Source of the DNA: an uncultured Blautia sp.
Lineage (GTDB): Bacteria; Bacillota; Clostridia; Lachnospirales; Lachnospiraceae
Length of the DNA: 42,126 nucleotides
Direction of reading: 5' to 3'
Assembly: GCA_900547615.1 (NCBI GenBank)
Contig: URHH01000009.1
Coordinates: 1 to 42,126 of the forward strand
Positions 34,684 through 41,603 of this stretch are shown piece by piece. Every line of letters begins with the position of its first letter. Within the stretch, counting starts at the first letter, position 1. Made by a program: the position numbers and the translations under genes. A model generated the notes under the pieces. The model was not told where the DNA came from and ran no database searches. It saw nothing but the letters and a program-made list of their open reading frames with translations.

Positions 34684-36444
34684 TCACGGAAGCTGATATT
34701 TTTCCCGAACCTCTTCCAGCTCGTGATAGAAAGAGGAATCCTTTACAGTATCAAGATGGCTGTGCGTATCGTAAAGGTCTTCACGAACCTGTGTCACACA
34801 GACACCGATATTTGAACAGTGGTCTGCAATTCTCTCAAGACTTGTTGTAATATCAGAGAGAATAAATCCCATTTCGATTGTACATTCCCCTGTGCGGAGA
34901 CGCTGTACATGGCGGCGTTTTACTTCTTTTGAAAGCTCGTCCACCACTTCTTCCAGAAGCTCGATTTTTTCTGCAAGGCTTACGTCCTGTTTGTCAAATA
35001 CTTCATATGCAGTATCTACCACATCATGTACGGCATTTTCCAGAATTTTAAGCTCTGCTTTTGCCTTATCAGAAAAATGAAGTCCTTTTTTTGCAAGCTC
35101 CTGCGCAGATTCCATCAGATTTACCGCATGGTCGGAAATACGCTCAAAATCTCCGATACAGTGAAGCATAATGGAAAGACTGTGGCTGTCCGCCTCAGAT
35201 AAATCCTTATGGCTTAATTTTACAAGATATGTTCCAAGCTCGTCCTCATAACGGTCAACCTTTGATTCCATTGCTTCCACACACGCTGCCTGCTCTTCGC
35301 TGTAGTTATCAATCAGTTTCATAGCGGTAAACAGAGCTTTGTGGGAATCATTCGCCATGTTTCTTGCTGCATTGCGGCTCTGCTCAAGAGCAAACGCCGG
35401 TTTCTCAAGGAAACGTGACTCAAGAATCATAAACTCTTTGTCTTCTGCAGACACAGCAACATCTTCTTTTTTGTCTTTGATCGTAAGACATGCCAGTTTT
35501 TCCAGAACTCTGGAGAACGGAAGAAGAATAATCGTTGCCGTTATATTAAATGTACTGTGAAGGGTTGCGATTCCTGCCGGATTTGCCGCGTCACTGAAGA
35601 AGGAAAATCCGATAACCGCATTAATTGCATAAAATCCAGCCATAAAGATCGCTGTTCCGATCAGGTTGAAATACAGATGTACCATAGCCGCACGTTTCGC
35701 GTTTTTGTTTGCTCCGATCGCAGAAAGAAGAGCAGTTACACAGGTACCGATATTCTGTCCCATAATAATCGGAAGGGCAACGCTGTACGGAACTGCGCCT
35801 GTCATACAGAGAGCCTGTAAAATACCGACAGATGCAGAAGAAGACTGGATGATCGCAGTCAGGATCGTACCTGCCAGCACACCGAACAGCGGGTTGGAAA
35901 ATGCAGTCATAATATTTGTAAATTCCGGTACGTCAGCAAGAGGCTTTACAGCGCCGCTCATGGATTCCATGCCGAACATCAGGACAGCAAATCCGATCAT
36001 GATCATACCGATGTCTTTTTTCTTCTGGTTTTTCACAAACATCAGAAGCACAATACCGATCAGCGCAAGAATCGGCGCGAAGGAAGTCGGTTTTAAAAGA
36101 CGAATGAAAAAGTTCTCACTTTCGATTCCTGCAAGACTTAAAATCCAGGAAGTTGCAGTTGTACCGATATTGGCGCCCATGATAACGCCAACTGCCTGTG
36201 ACAGTCTCATAATTCCTGAGTTTACAAATCCGACTACCATAACGGTTGTCGCGGAAGAAGACTGAATGACAGCCGTTACTGCCGCTCCCAAAAGAACTGC
36301 TTTAATCGGGCTTGAAGTCAGGTTTTCCAGAATACGCTCCAGCTTTCCGCCGGAAACCTTGGCAAGACCGTCTCCCATTACCTGCATTCCGTAAAGGAAC
36401 ATGGCAAGTCCTCCAAGCAGTGTTAATATGCTAAAAAAATCCAT
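34684..36444 (-). CDS. Na/Pi cotransporter family protein with PhoU-like C-terminal domain
   Basis: A 586-residue phosphate uptake protein. The membrane part (about 1-330) holds the two inverted Na/Pi motifs: QSSSATT with GANIGTTATSW, and QSSSASVG with GQNIGTCVTAL. The cytoplasmic C-terminal part (about 345-586) is helical and PhoU-like, with MLHCIGDFERISDHAVNL and TTSLERIADHCSNIG. Such fusions are thought to tie transport to phosphate signalling. It heads a unit with phoB and phoR and follows a predicted Pho box. AAAAGGAGAG precedes the ATG. Confidence 0.93.
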   Translation of the reverse strand: MDFFSILTLLGGLAMFLYGMQVMGDGLAKVSGGKLERILENLTSSPIKAVLLGAAVTAVIQSSSATTVMVVGFVNSGIMRLSQAVGVIMGANIGTTATSWILSLAGIESENFFIRLLKPTSFAPILALIGIVLLMFVKNQKKKDIGMIMIGFAVLMFGMESMSGAVKPLADVPEFTNIMTAFSNPLFGVLAGTILTAIIQSSSASVGILQALCMTGAVPYSVALPIIMGQNIGTCVTALLSAIGANKNAKRAAMVHLYFNLIGTAIFMAGFYAINAVIGFSFFSDAANPAGIATLHSTFNITATIILLPFSRVLEKLACLTIKDKKEDVAVSAEDKEFMILESRFLEKPAFALEQSRNAARNMANDSHKALFTAMKLIDNYSEEQAACVEAMESKVDRYEDELGTYLVKLSHKDLSEADSHSLSIMLHCIGDFERISDHAVNLMESAQELAKKGLHFSDKAKAELKILENAVHDVVDTAYEVFDKQDVSLAEKIELLEEVVDELSKEVKRRHVQRLRTGECTIEMGFILSDITTSLERIADHCSNIGVCVTQVREDLYDTHSHLDTVKDSSFYHELEEVREKYQLP

Positions 36445-36489
36445 GGTTTCTCTCCTTTTCCTCTTTTCTTAGGTTTCATAGACATTTTA

Positions 36490-36552
36490 CATATATTTAT
36501 TTTAAAGAGCCTCTGTAAAGTTTTTCCCACCTGAATGTAAAATCTGTGTAAA
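36490..36552 (-). promoter_or_regulatory. Pho-box-like repeats and promoter of the Na/Pi-phoB-phoR unit
   Basis: On the minus strand TTTACA occurs at 36547-36552, 36536-36541 and 36514-36519 (plus-strand TGTAAA). Steps are 11 and 22 bp, so all lie on one helix face, with a degenerate unit between. This matches the TT(A/C/T)ACA repeats with 5-bp spacers bound by PhoP in Bacillus. A weak -10 TATATG (plus-strand CATATA, 36490-36495) lies 18 bases beyond the last repeat, which would take the -35 place. The site begins 5 bases beyond the greA stop codon. Confidence 0.65.
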
Positions 36553-36557
36553 ATTTT

Positions 36558-37058
36558 TTAAAATCCCCGGATTTCCTCATCTTCTGAACCTGTTTTCTGA
36601 ATGGAACGGATTTCCAGAAAATAGCTGTAATTGTCGTTTACCTTTACTTCCACCCTGTCTCCCACTTTATGACCTTTCAGCGCCATTCCGATAGGAGACT
36701 CGATACTGATCCTGTTTTCCATAGAATTTCCGCGAATGGAGGTGACGAGCTTATATTTTTCAATTTCATCGTCCTCCTCAAAATACACTTCCACAATATC
36801 GTCCATGCCCACCTCGTCCTCTTTGGAACTGTCCGATACGATGGTCGCTGTTTTTAACATATTCTCAAGATAGCGGATCCGGCTCTCGTTCTGGTTTTTA
36901 TGTTTCTTTGCCGCATAATACTCAAAGTTTTCGCTTAAATCGCCCTGGGCTCTCGCCTCTTTTACCGCCTCGATTGCTTCTTTTCTTATGACAAGCTTTC
37001 TGTGCTCAATTTCCTGCTCAATTTTTTCCACATCTTTTTTTGTAAGCTTTTCTCTCAT
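36558..37058 (-). CDS. greA: Transcription elongation factor GreA
   Basis: GreA rescues backtracked RNA polymerase by stimulating transcript cleavage. The 166-residue protein has the N-terminal coiled coil (about 5-75) with the acidic tip in AQGDLSENFEYYAAK. A C-terminal FKBP-like domain follows, with SPIGMALKGHKVGD. I chose the ATG at 37058, with AAAAGGAGAA about 10 bases upstream. A TTG at 37088 would add ten poor residues. It starts 33 bases after the GTPase-ribonuclease fusion gene and is probably co-transcribed with it. Other GreA/GreB-type proteins may exist elsewhere. Confidence 0.93.
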   Translation of the reverse strand: MREKLTKKDVEKIEQEIEHRKLVIRKEAIEAVKEARAQGDLSENFEYYAAKKHKNQNESRIRYLENMLKTATIVSDSSKEDEVGMDDIVEVYFEEDDEIEKYKLVTSIRGNSMENRISIESPIGMALKGHKVGDRVEVKVNDNYSYFLEIRSIQKTGSEDEEIRGF

Positions 37059-37091
37059 TTTTTCGATTCTCCTTTTCTGCACCTGCAAACG

Positions 37092-39740
37092 TTACCCTTT
37101 TCTCACTTTCTCTACAAAATCCTTCACCTCATGAGACGCGTCGTCAAATAAATACGTCTTGCTGCTCTGCCGTCTTGTATGCCAGTCTGAAAGAAGCGTC
37201 TCTTTTGCCTCTTCAATCTCCTGGCGAAGACCTTTGGCGGAAAGACGGACAGCTCCTTGCCCCATAATGATCATCTGCTCCAGCCCGTCTGAGGTTGCCA
37301 CTGTAACCGTGTGTTCACGTCCAAGCTTATGCACTGTTTTTTCTATATACTGATCTGCTGTCTCCGCCTCTTTTGTATACACCACAAAAATATTGTGATA
37401 CGGCAAAATTTCCTCCCTGTGCCCCTCCACCTTATAGGCGTCAAACACGAGAATAAGGGTACATTTTTTTATTCCCTGATAATTGGAAAGTATATCCATC
37501 AGCTTATCCTGGGCAGCGTGTACGTTTTCCGCCGCCAGTTCCCTTAAATCCTCCCACGCAAAAATAATGTTGTATCCGTCTACAAGAAGATATTCTTCTT
37601 CCTTCTTTTTTACCGGCGCTCTCCGTACCGGAACATCCTCTGTGCGGATTACCCGCTTTCCAGGCGTCAGGCGCTCTCTTTTTACAGGTCCAAATGTCCT
37701 CTCAAAAATTTCCTGCAGCTCCTTTTCTTCCTCGTAGCTTCCCCGAAATGCGGAAGCAGGGGGAGCATAAGAAGTAACTGCTTCCCCTTCCTCCTGTGAA
37801 GCTTCTTCCATGCCCTCCAGGTGCATATATTCCTCCACCTGATCCCAGGGCACAACAAAACCTGCCCCGTGAGCGCAGAACACGGAGCCTGTCGGATTTT
37901 CCAGATCTCTTTCCGAATCATATCCGATGTTTTCCACGATTTTCTCCTGCTCCTGACACGGCTCATATCCTTTCAGGCTGCAGAAAAGGCGTCCTTTTCC
38001 CCCGGTATAAGAAAGAACCTCTTTCTGGTAATCCCGCATGGCAGAGACGGCTGCGCTTCCTTTTAAGATATATGTTTCCCCGTCCTGTTCTGGCGGCAGA
38101 AAGCTTCCCTGCATTTTCTGAATGTCAGACATGGCTCTTCCAATACTCTCCGAGGGCACTTCAAGGCGAAACTCATAATACGGCTCAAGAAGAATGCTTT
38201 TTGCTTTTTTCAGACCCTGACGCACCGCTCTGTACGTTGCCTGGCGGAAATCTCCCCCTTCTGTGTGTTTTAAATGCGCCCGTCCCGTGATCAGAGTGAT
38301 CTGCACGTCTGTAACAGGAGCGCCTGTGAGAACTCCTCTATGCTCCTTTTCTTCCAGATGGGTGAGAATAAGGCGCTGCCAGTTTCTGCTTAACACGTCC
38401 TCACTGCAGGCAGTAAAAAACTGCAGTCCGCTTCCTCTTTCTCCCGGCTCCAGAAGAAGATGTACTTCCGCATAATGACGCAGAGGTTCAAAATGTCCCA
38501 CACCTTCCACGGCAGAAGCAATCGTTTCCTTATATACAATATTTCCTGTATCAAACTCTACGGCTACATGAAATCTCTCCCAGATAAGCCTCTTCAGAAT
38601 CTCTGTCTGCACTTCACCCATCAGCATGACATGGATTTCCGAAAGGGTGCTGTCCCACACTATATGAAGCTGCGGGTCTTCCTCCTCAAGCTCCTTTAAT
38701 TTCTGAAGCATCTGGTGTACCTGGCAGTTTTCCGGAAGAATCACCCGATAATTTAATACAGGTTCCAGAACGGGAAGTTCAGATTCTGTTTCGATCCCAA
38801 GACCCTGCCCCGGATACGTTGTGGTAAGTCCTGTCACTGCACAGATGCTTCCCGCTTCCGCTTCATTGGCAAGCTCGTATTTTGCCCCGGAATAAATGCG
38901 GATCTGATCTGCCTTCTCTTTTTCTGTGAGAAGAGTTTTTACTTTCAGGCTTCCCCCTGTGATTTTCATATAAGTCAGGCGGTTTCCCTGCTCATCTCTT
39001 GCAATTTTAAAAACTTTTGCACCAAATTTCTCCGGATATTCCGGAATCTCCGTATACTTTTCCACATCTTCCCAGAACTCTTCCACACCTGTCATTTTAA
39101 GCGCAGAACCAAAGCAGCAGGGAAATACTTTTCTTTCACGGATCAGGCGGATCGTATCCTCCTCCTTCACTTCTCCTGTTTCCAGGAACTGTTCCAGAAC
39201 CTCCTCGTCGCACATGGCAAGGTTTTCCAAAAATTCATCTCTGTCCTGGTCTTTTGAAAAATCCATGCAGTTTTCGTGAAGCCTTTTTTTCAGTTCTTTT
39301 AATAGCGCCTCTTTATCCGCCCCTTCCTGATCCATTTTATTTACAAAAAGAAATACAGGAATCTCGTATCTCTTTAAAAGCCGCCATAAAGTCTCCGTAT
39401 GTCCCTGCACACCGTCAGAGCCGTTAATAATTAATATGGCATAATCCATTACCTGAAGGGTGCGCTCCATCTCTGCAGAAAAATCCACGTGTCCCGGCGT
39501 ATCAAGAAGCGTCACTGTCCTGTCCCCAAGAGGCAAAACTGCCTGTTTTGAAAAAATGGTAATCCCTCTCTCCCGCTCAAGGGCAAAGGTGTCCAGATAT
39601 GCGTCTCCGTGATCCACGCGCCCCGGCTTTCGGATACAGCCGCTTAAATAAAGAAGGCTTTCGGATAAGGTTGTTTTTCCCGCATCTACATGGGCAAGGA
39701 TCCCGATGCTTAAATTTTTATTTTTAAACGGAGCTTCCAT
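37092..39740 (-). CDS. EF-G/Tet(M)-like translational GTPase fused to a C-terminal NYN (YacP/Rae1-like) ribonuclease domain
   Basis: An 882-residue protein in two parts. Residues ~1-640 are a ribosome-protection/EF-G-like GTPase: G1 AHVDAGKTT, G2 RGITI, G3 DTPGHVDF, G4 NKMD, then beta-barrel and EF-G domain III-V-like sequence. After an acidic linker (~640-715), residues ~717-850 form a NYN/PIN-like nuclease with acidic positions in LLVDGYN, VFDAY, ETADQYIE and TSDGLEQ. This matches YacP/Rae1, which in B. subtilis cuts mRNA in the ribosomal A site. The domain IV loop that displaces tetracycline in Tet(M) (SPVSTPADFR) reads KHTEGGDFR here, so tetracycline resistance is doubtful. I chose the ATG at 39740, with AAAGGGG as RBS; a TTG at 39773 is an alternative. 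greA follows. Confidence 0.88.
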   Translation of the reverse strand: MEAPFKNKNLSIGILAHVDAGKTTLSESLLYLSGCIRKPGRVDHGDAYLDTFALERERGITIFSKQAVLPLGDRTVTLLDTPGHVDFSAEMERTLQVMDYAILIINGSDGVQGHTETLWRLLKRYEIPVFLFVNKMDQEGADKEALLKELKKRLHENCMDFSKDQDRDEFLENLAMCDEEVLEQFLETGEVKEEDTIRLIRERKVFPCCFGSALKMTGVEEFWEDVEKYTEIPEYPEKFGAKVFKIARDEQGNRLTYMKITGGSLKVKTLLTEKEKADQIRIYSGAKYELANEAEAGSICAVTGLTTTYPGQGLGIETESELPVLEPVLNYRVILPENCQVHQMLQKLKELEEEDPQLHIVWDSTLSEIHVMLMGEVQTEILKRLIWERFHVAVEFDTGNIVYKETIASAVEGVGHFEPLRHYAEVHLLLEPGERGSGLQFFTACSEDVLSRNWQRLILTHLEEKEHRGVLTGAPVTDVQITLITGRAHLKHTEGGDFRQATYRAVRQGLKKAKSILLEPYYEFRLEVPSESIGRAMSDIQKMQGSFLPPEQDGETYILKGSAAVSAMRDYQKEVLSYTGGKGRLFCSLKGYEPCQEQEKIVENIGYDSERDLENPTGSVFCAHGAGFVVPWDQVEEYMHLEGMEEASQEEGEAVTSYAPPASAFRGSYEEEKELQEIFERTFGPVKRERLTPGKRVIRTEDVPVRRAPVKKKEEEYLLVDGYNIIFAWEDLRELAAENVHAAQDKLMDILSNYQGIKKCTLILVFDAYKVEGHREEILPYHNIFVVYTKEAETADQYIEKTVHKLGREHTVTVATSDGLEQMIIMGQGAVRLSAKGLRQEIEEAKETLLSDWHTRRQSSKTYLFDDASHEVKDFVEKVRKG

Positions 39741-39745
39741 AGAAA

Positions 39746-39800
39746 ATACCCCTTTCTGTTCTGTAGTAGTCAATGACTATCATATCACAGAAAGGGGTAT
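39746..39800. repeat. Perfect 14-bp inverted repeat across the promoter and RBS of the GTPase-ribonuclease gene
   Basis: ATACCCCTTTCTGT (39746-39759) is exactly complementary to ACAGAAAGGGGTAT (39787-39800), with a 27-base spacer. The spacer contains a smaller palindrome, TAGTCAATGACTA (39767-39779). The arm nearest the gene contains the ribosome binding site; the other sits between the -35 and -10. In RNA it could hide the RBS or act as an attenuator; in DNA it could be a two-site operator. Confidence 0.85.
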
Positions 39801-39807
39801 AAGTCGA
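39779..39807 (-). promoter_or_regulatory. Probable promoter of the GTPase-ribonuclease/greA unit
   Basis: Minus strand: TCGACT (plus-strand AGTCGA, 39802-39807), 17 bases, TATGAT (plus-strand ATCATA, 39779-39784). The start would be near 39772, leaving a short leader of about 32 bases that includes only the RBS arm of the inverted repeat. A transcript entering from brnQ would include both arms. Confidence 0.5.
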
Positions 39808-39875
39808 TAAGACGGAAAGATTCTTTCGCAGCGCTTCTTTCCCTGCTGTTCAGAGGCGCTGCCCAGCCGCCTTTT

Positions 39876-41210
39876 TTATTCTGCCAGTTCTCCCGCGCCT
39901 GCTCTCATACTTTTTGCAGCAGCTTCCAGAATAAGACTTACCGCCACAGCGCCGACTCCTGCTATCACCCAGCCAAGTCCCATAGAGTAGAGCGGAAGCT
40001 TATGACACACAGCCCCGATTACACCAAGCGGTACTTTTGCCTGGTCAAGCACATATAAAATACTGATGCAGCCCACTGCTCCCACAGTACATGGATATAT
40101 GTAGCGGTTCGCGCCGATCCAGGAATCACAGAGTCCGAGAATGATCAGCACAATAGACATTGGATAAATGGCATCTAACACAGGTACGGAAATTCCGAGG
40201 ATCGTATTCAATCCCTGATTACATACAAGGAAAGAAAATCCGGAAATCAGGTAAACCCATTGTTTGTAGGAAAGTTTTTTTGTAAGCCCGGAAAAAAACT
40301 GGGAAATAGAGGTGATCAGACCTACGCAGGTCGTCAGGCAGGCAAGGGTAAAGATTGCTGCCAGAAGTACTGCTCCCGGATTTCCAAAAAGCTGCTGAAC
40401 AATGCAGCGAAGTGTCCAGGCGCCATTTTCCTGGATTTCGTAAACGCCGGAGCTTTTCATTCCCATGTAGGCAAGCATCAGGTATACGGCTGATAAAATT
40501 CCTCCTGCCAGAATGCCGGCCTTTACTGTATATCCCATAACACTTTTTTTCTTTTCCACGCCAAGTGAGCGGATTGTCGTCGCAATGACAAGTCCGAAGT
40601 TTAAGGCTGCAATGGTATCCATCGTCTGATAACCTTCCAGAAATCCTTTCACTGCCGGAGCTGCCGCATACGCTTCCTGAGGAGCAGCCACTTCTGCAGT
40701 TCCCCGGAATACAAAGTTCAGAAATAAAAATACGAGAAGAAGCAAAAGGCTTGGTGTTAAAAATTTTCCGATTCTTTCTACCAGTTTATTTGGTGTCAGC
40801 GCGAGCCAGCCTGCGATCAGGAAAAACACAAGGGAGTACAGCACCATACAAAGTGTCACAGACATATTCTCCGGAAGATACGGCGCTACCGCCATCTCAA
40901 AAGGTACGGACGCAGCACGGGGAATCCCAAGTCCCGGGCCTATGGACACGTAGATCAAGATTGTAAACACAACTGCAAAACGGGCGTCTACTTTTTTCGC
41001 CAGTCTGTCAAGCCCGTCAAAACGCGCCACCACAATAACTCCCAGAACAGGAAGCGCCACCGCTGTAATCAGAAAGCTTGCTATCGCAAAGGGCATTCTG
41101 CTTCCTGCATTCTGTCCGAGGAACGGCGGAAAAATCAGATTTCCTGCCCCAAAGAACAGGGAAAACAGCATAAAACTTACAAGCATCATTTTTTTCTTAC
41201 CTAATTTCAT
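39876..41210 (-). CDS. brnQ: Branched-chain amino acid transport protein BrnQ (LIVCS family)
   Basis: A 444-residue sodium-coupled importer of Ile, Leu and Val with about 12 predicted membrane segments. Family landmarks include the N-terminal FSLFFGAGNLIFPPFLGQNAG (key part GAGNLIFPPFLG), SIGPGLGIPRAASVPFE and LACLTTCVGLITS. The gene sits behind a T-box riboswitch whose specifier reads as an Ile codon, agreeing with its substrate. AAAGGAGGATT precedes the ATG. After the stop codon the minus strand has a GCAGCGC/GCGCTGC hairpin (39832-39863) without a clear T run, so read-through into the next gene is possible. Confidence 0.94.
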   Translation of the reverse strand: MKLGKKKMMLVSFMLFSLFFGAGNLIFPPFLGQNAGSRMPFAIASFLITAVALPVLGVIVVARFDGLDRLAKKVDARFAVVFTILIYVSIGPGLGIPRAASVPFEMAVAPYLPENMSVTLCMVLYSLVFFLIAGWLALTPNKLVERIGKFLTPSLLLLLVFLFLNFVFRGTAEVAAPQEAYAAAPAVKGFLEGYQTMDTIAALNFGLVIATTIRSLGVEKKKSVMGYTVKAGILAGGILSAVYLMLAYMGMKSSGVYEIQENGAWTLRCIVQQLFGNPGAVLLAAIFTLACLTTCVGLITSISQFFSGLTKKLSYKQWVYLISGFSFLVCNQGLNTILGISVPVLDAIYPMSIVLIILGLCDSWIGANRYIYPCTVGAVGCISILYVLDQAKVPLGVIGAVCHKLPLYSMGLGWVIAGVGAVAVSLILEAAAKSMRAGAGELAE

Positions 41211-41237
41211 TTTTTTAATCCTCCTTTAACATAACAA

Positions 41238-41272
41238 AGAATCTCGCCTGTGAGATTCTCCGCCTGCGGCGG
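41238..41272 (-). repeat. Two adjacent perfect hairpins between the T-box and brnQ
   Basis: AGAATCTC/GAGATTCT (41238-41245 and 41252-41259, 6-base loop) is directly followed by CCGCC/GGCGG (41260-41264 and 41268-41272, 3-base loop). The stretch is much richer in GC than its surroundings. On the minus strand the AT-type stem is followed by TTGTTATG. It could be a weak second terminator, an RNA stabiliser or a REP-like repeat. Confidence 0.6.
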
Positions 41273-41308
41273 GCCGCTCTAGCGACATACTTCTTTTCCG
41301 CATAGCAT

Positions 41309-41568
41309 AAAAAAAAGAGCCATCCTGTAAAGGACGACTCTGCCGTGGTACCACCTTATTTTCTGACTTTCGTCAGACACTCTCGCATCATTTAATGCGC
41401 CTCACCTGTAACGTGGCTTGACTCCGGTGCACCTACTCCATTCAGCTTACTTCTTCGAGATGATTTCATAATACCGCTTCCTTGACAGCTTCCACCAGCC
41501 GCTGCCTCTCTGTAAATTCCACAATATACTACTTATTCCCGTCAATGAATTTATTTCGTTTTTTGTTT
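41309..41568 (-). promoter_or_regulatory. T-box riboswitch (Ile-type) controlling brnQ
   Basis: The minus-strand leader has the T-box order. Stem I carries AGAGAG and GGCTGGTGGAAGC and, on its 3' side, a specifier loop TATGAAATCATC with ATC (Ile) at 41462-41464 followed by A. Next is the T-box core AAGGTGGTACCACGG (around 41343-41357), whose TGGT pairs with the tRNA 3' end. The terminator AGAGTCGTCC/GGATGGCTCT plus eight T follows (41309-41341). Uncharged tRNA-Ile should favour the antiterminator and switch brnQ on. The specifier is read by eye and is less certain than the T-box itself. Confidence 0.92.
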
Positions 41569-41574
41569 ACATAA

Positions 41575-41603
41575 ATATTAGAGCAAAATCGCGGAAATGT
41601 CAA
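41575..41603 (-). promoter_or_regulatory. Promoter of the T-box/brnQ transcript
   Basis: Minus strand: perfect TTGACA (plus-strand TGTCAA, 41598-41603), 17 bases, TAATAT (plus-strand ATATTA, 41575-41580). The predicted start near 41568 gives a leader of about 360 bases, right for a T-box. Confidence 0.82.

Noticed and set aside
35666..36265. 199-codon plus-strand frame inside the Na/Pi cotransporter gene
   Set aside because: Antisense to conserved Na/Pi motifs and without recognisable domains or RBS.
37796..38290. 164-codon plus-strand frame inside the GTPase-ribonuclease gene
   Set aside because: Reverse reading of conserved EF-G-like sequence; no start context.
37092..39740. Calling the GTPase a tetracycline-resistance gene
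   Set aside because: The key Tet(M) domain IV loop is not conserved, a nuclease domain is attached and no mobile-element context is present.
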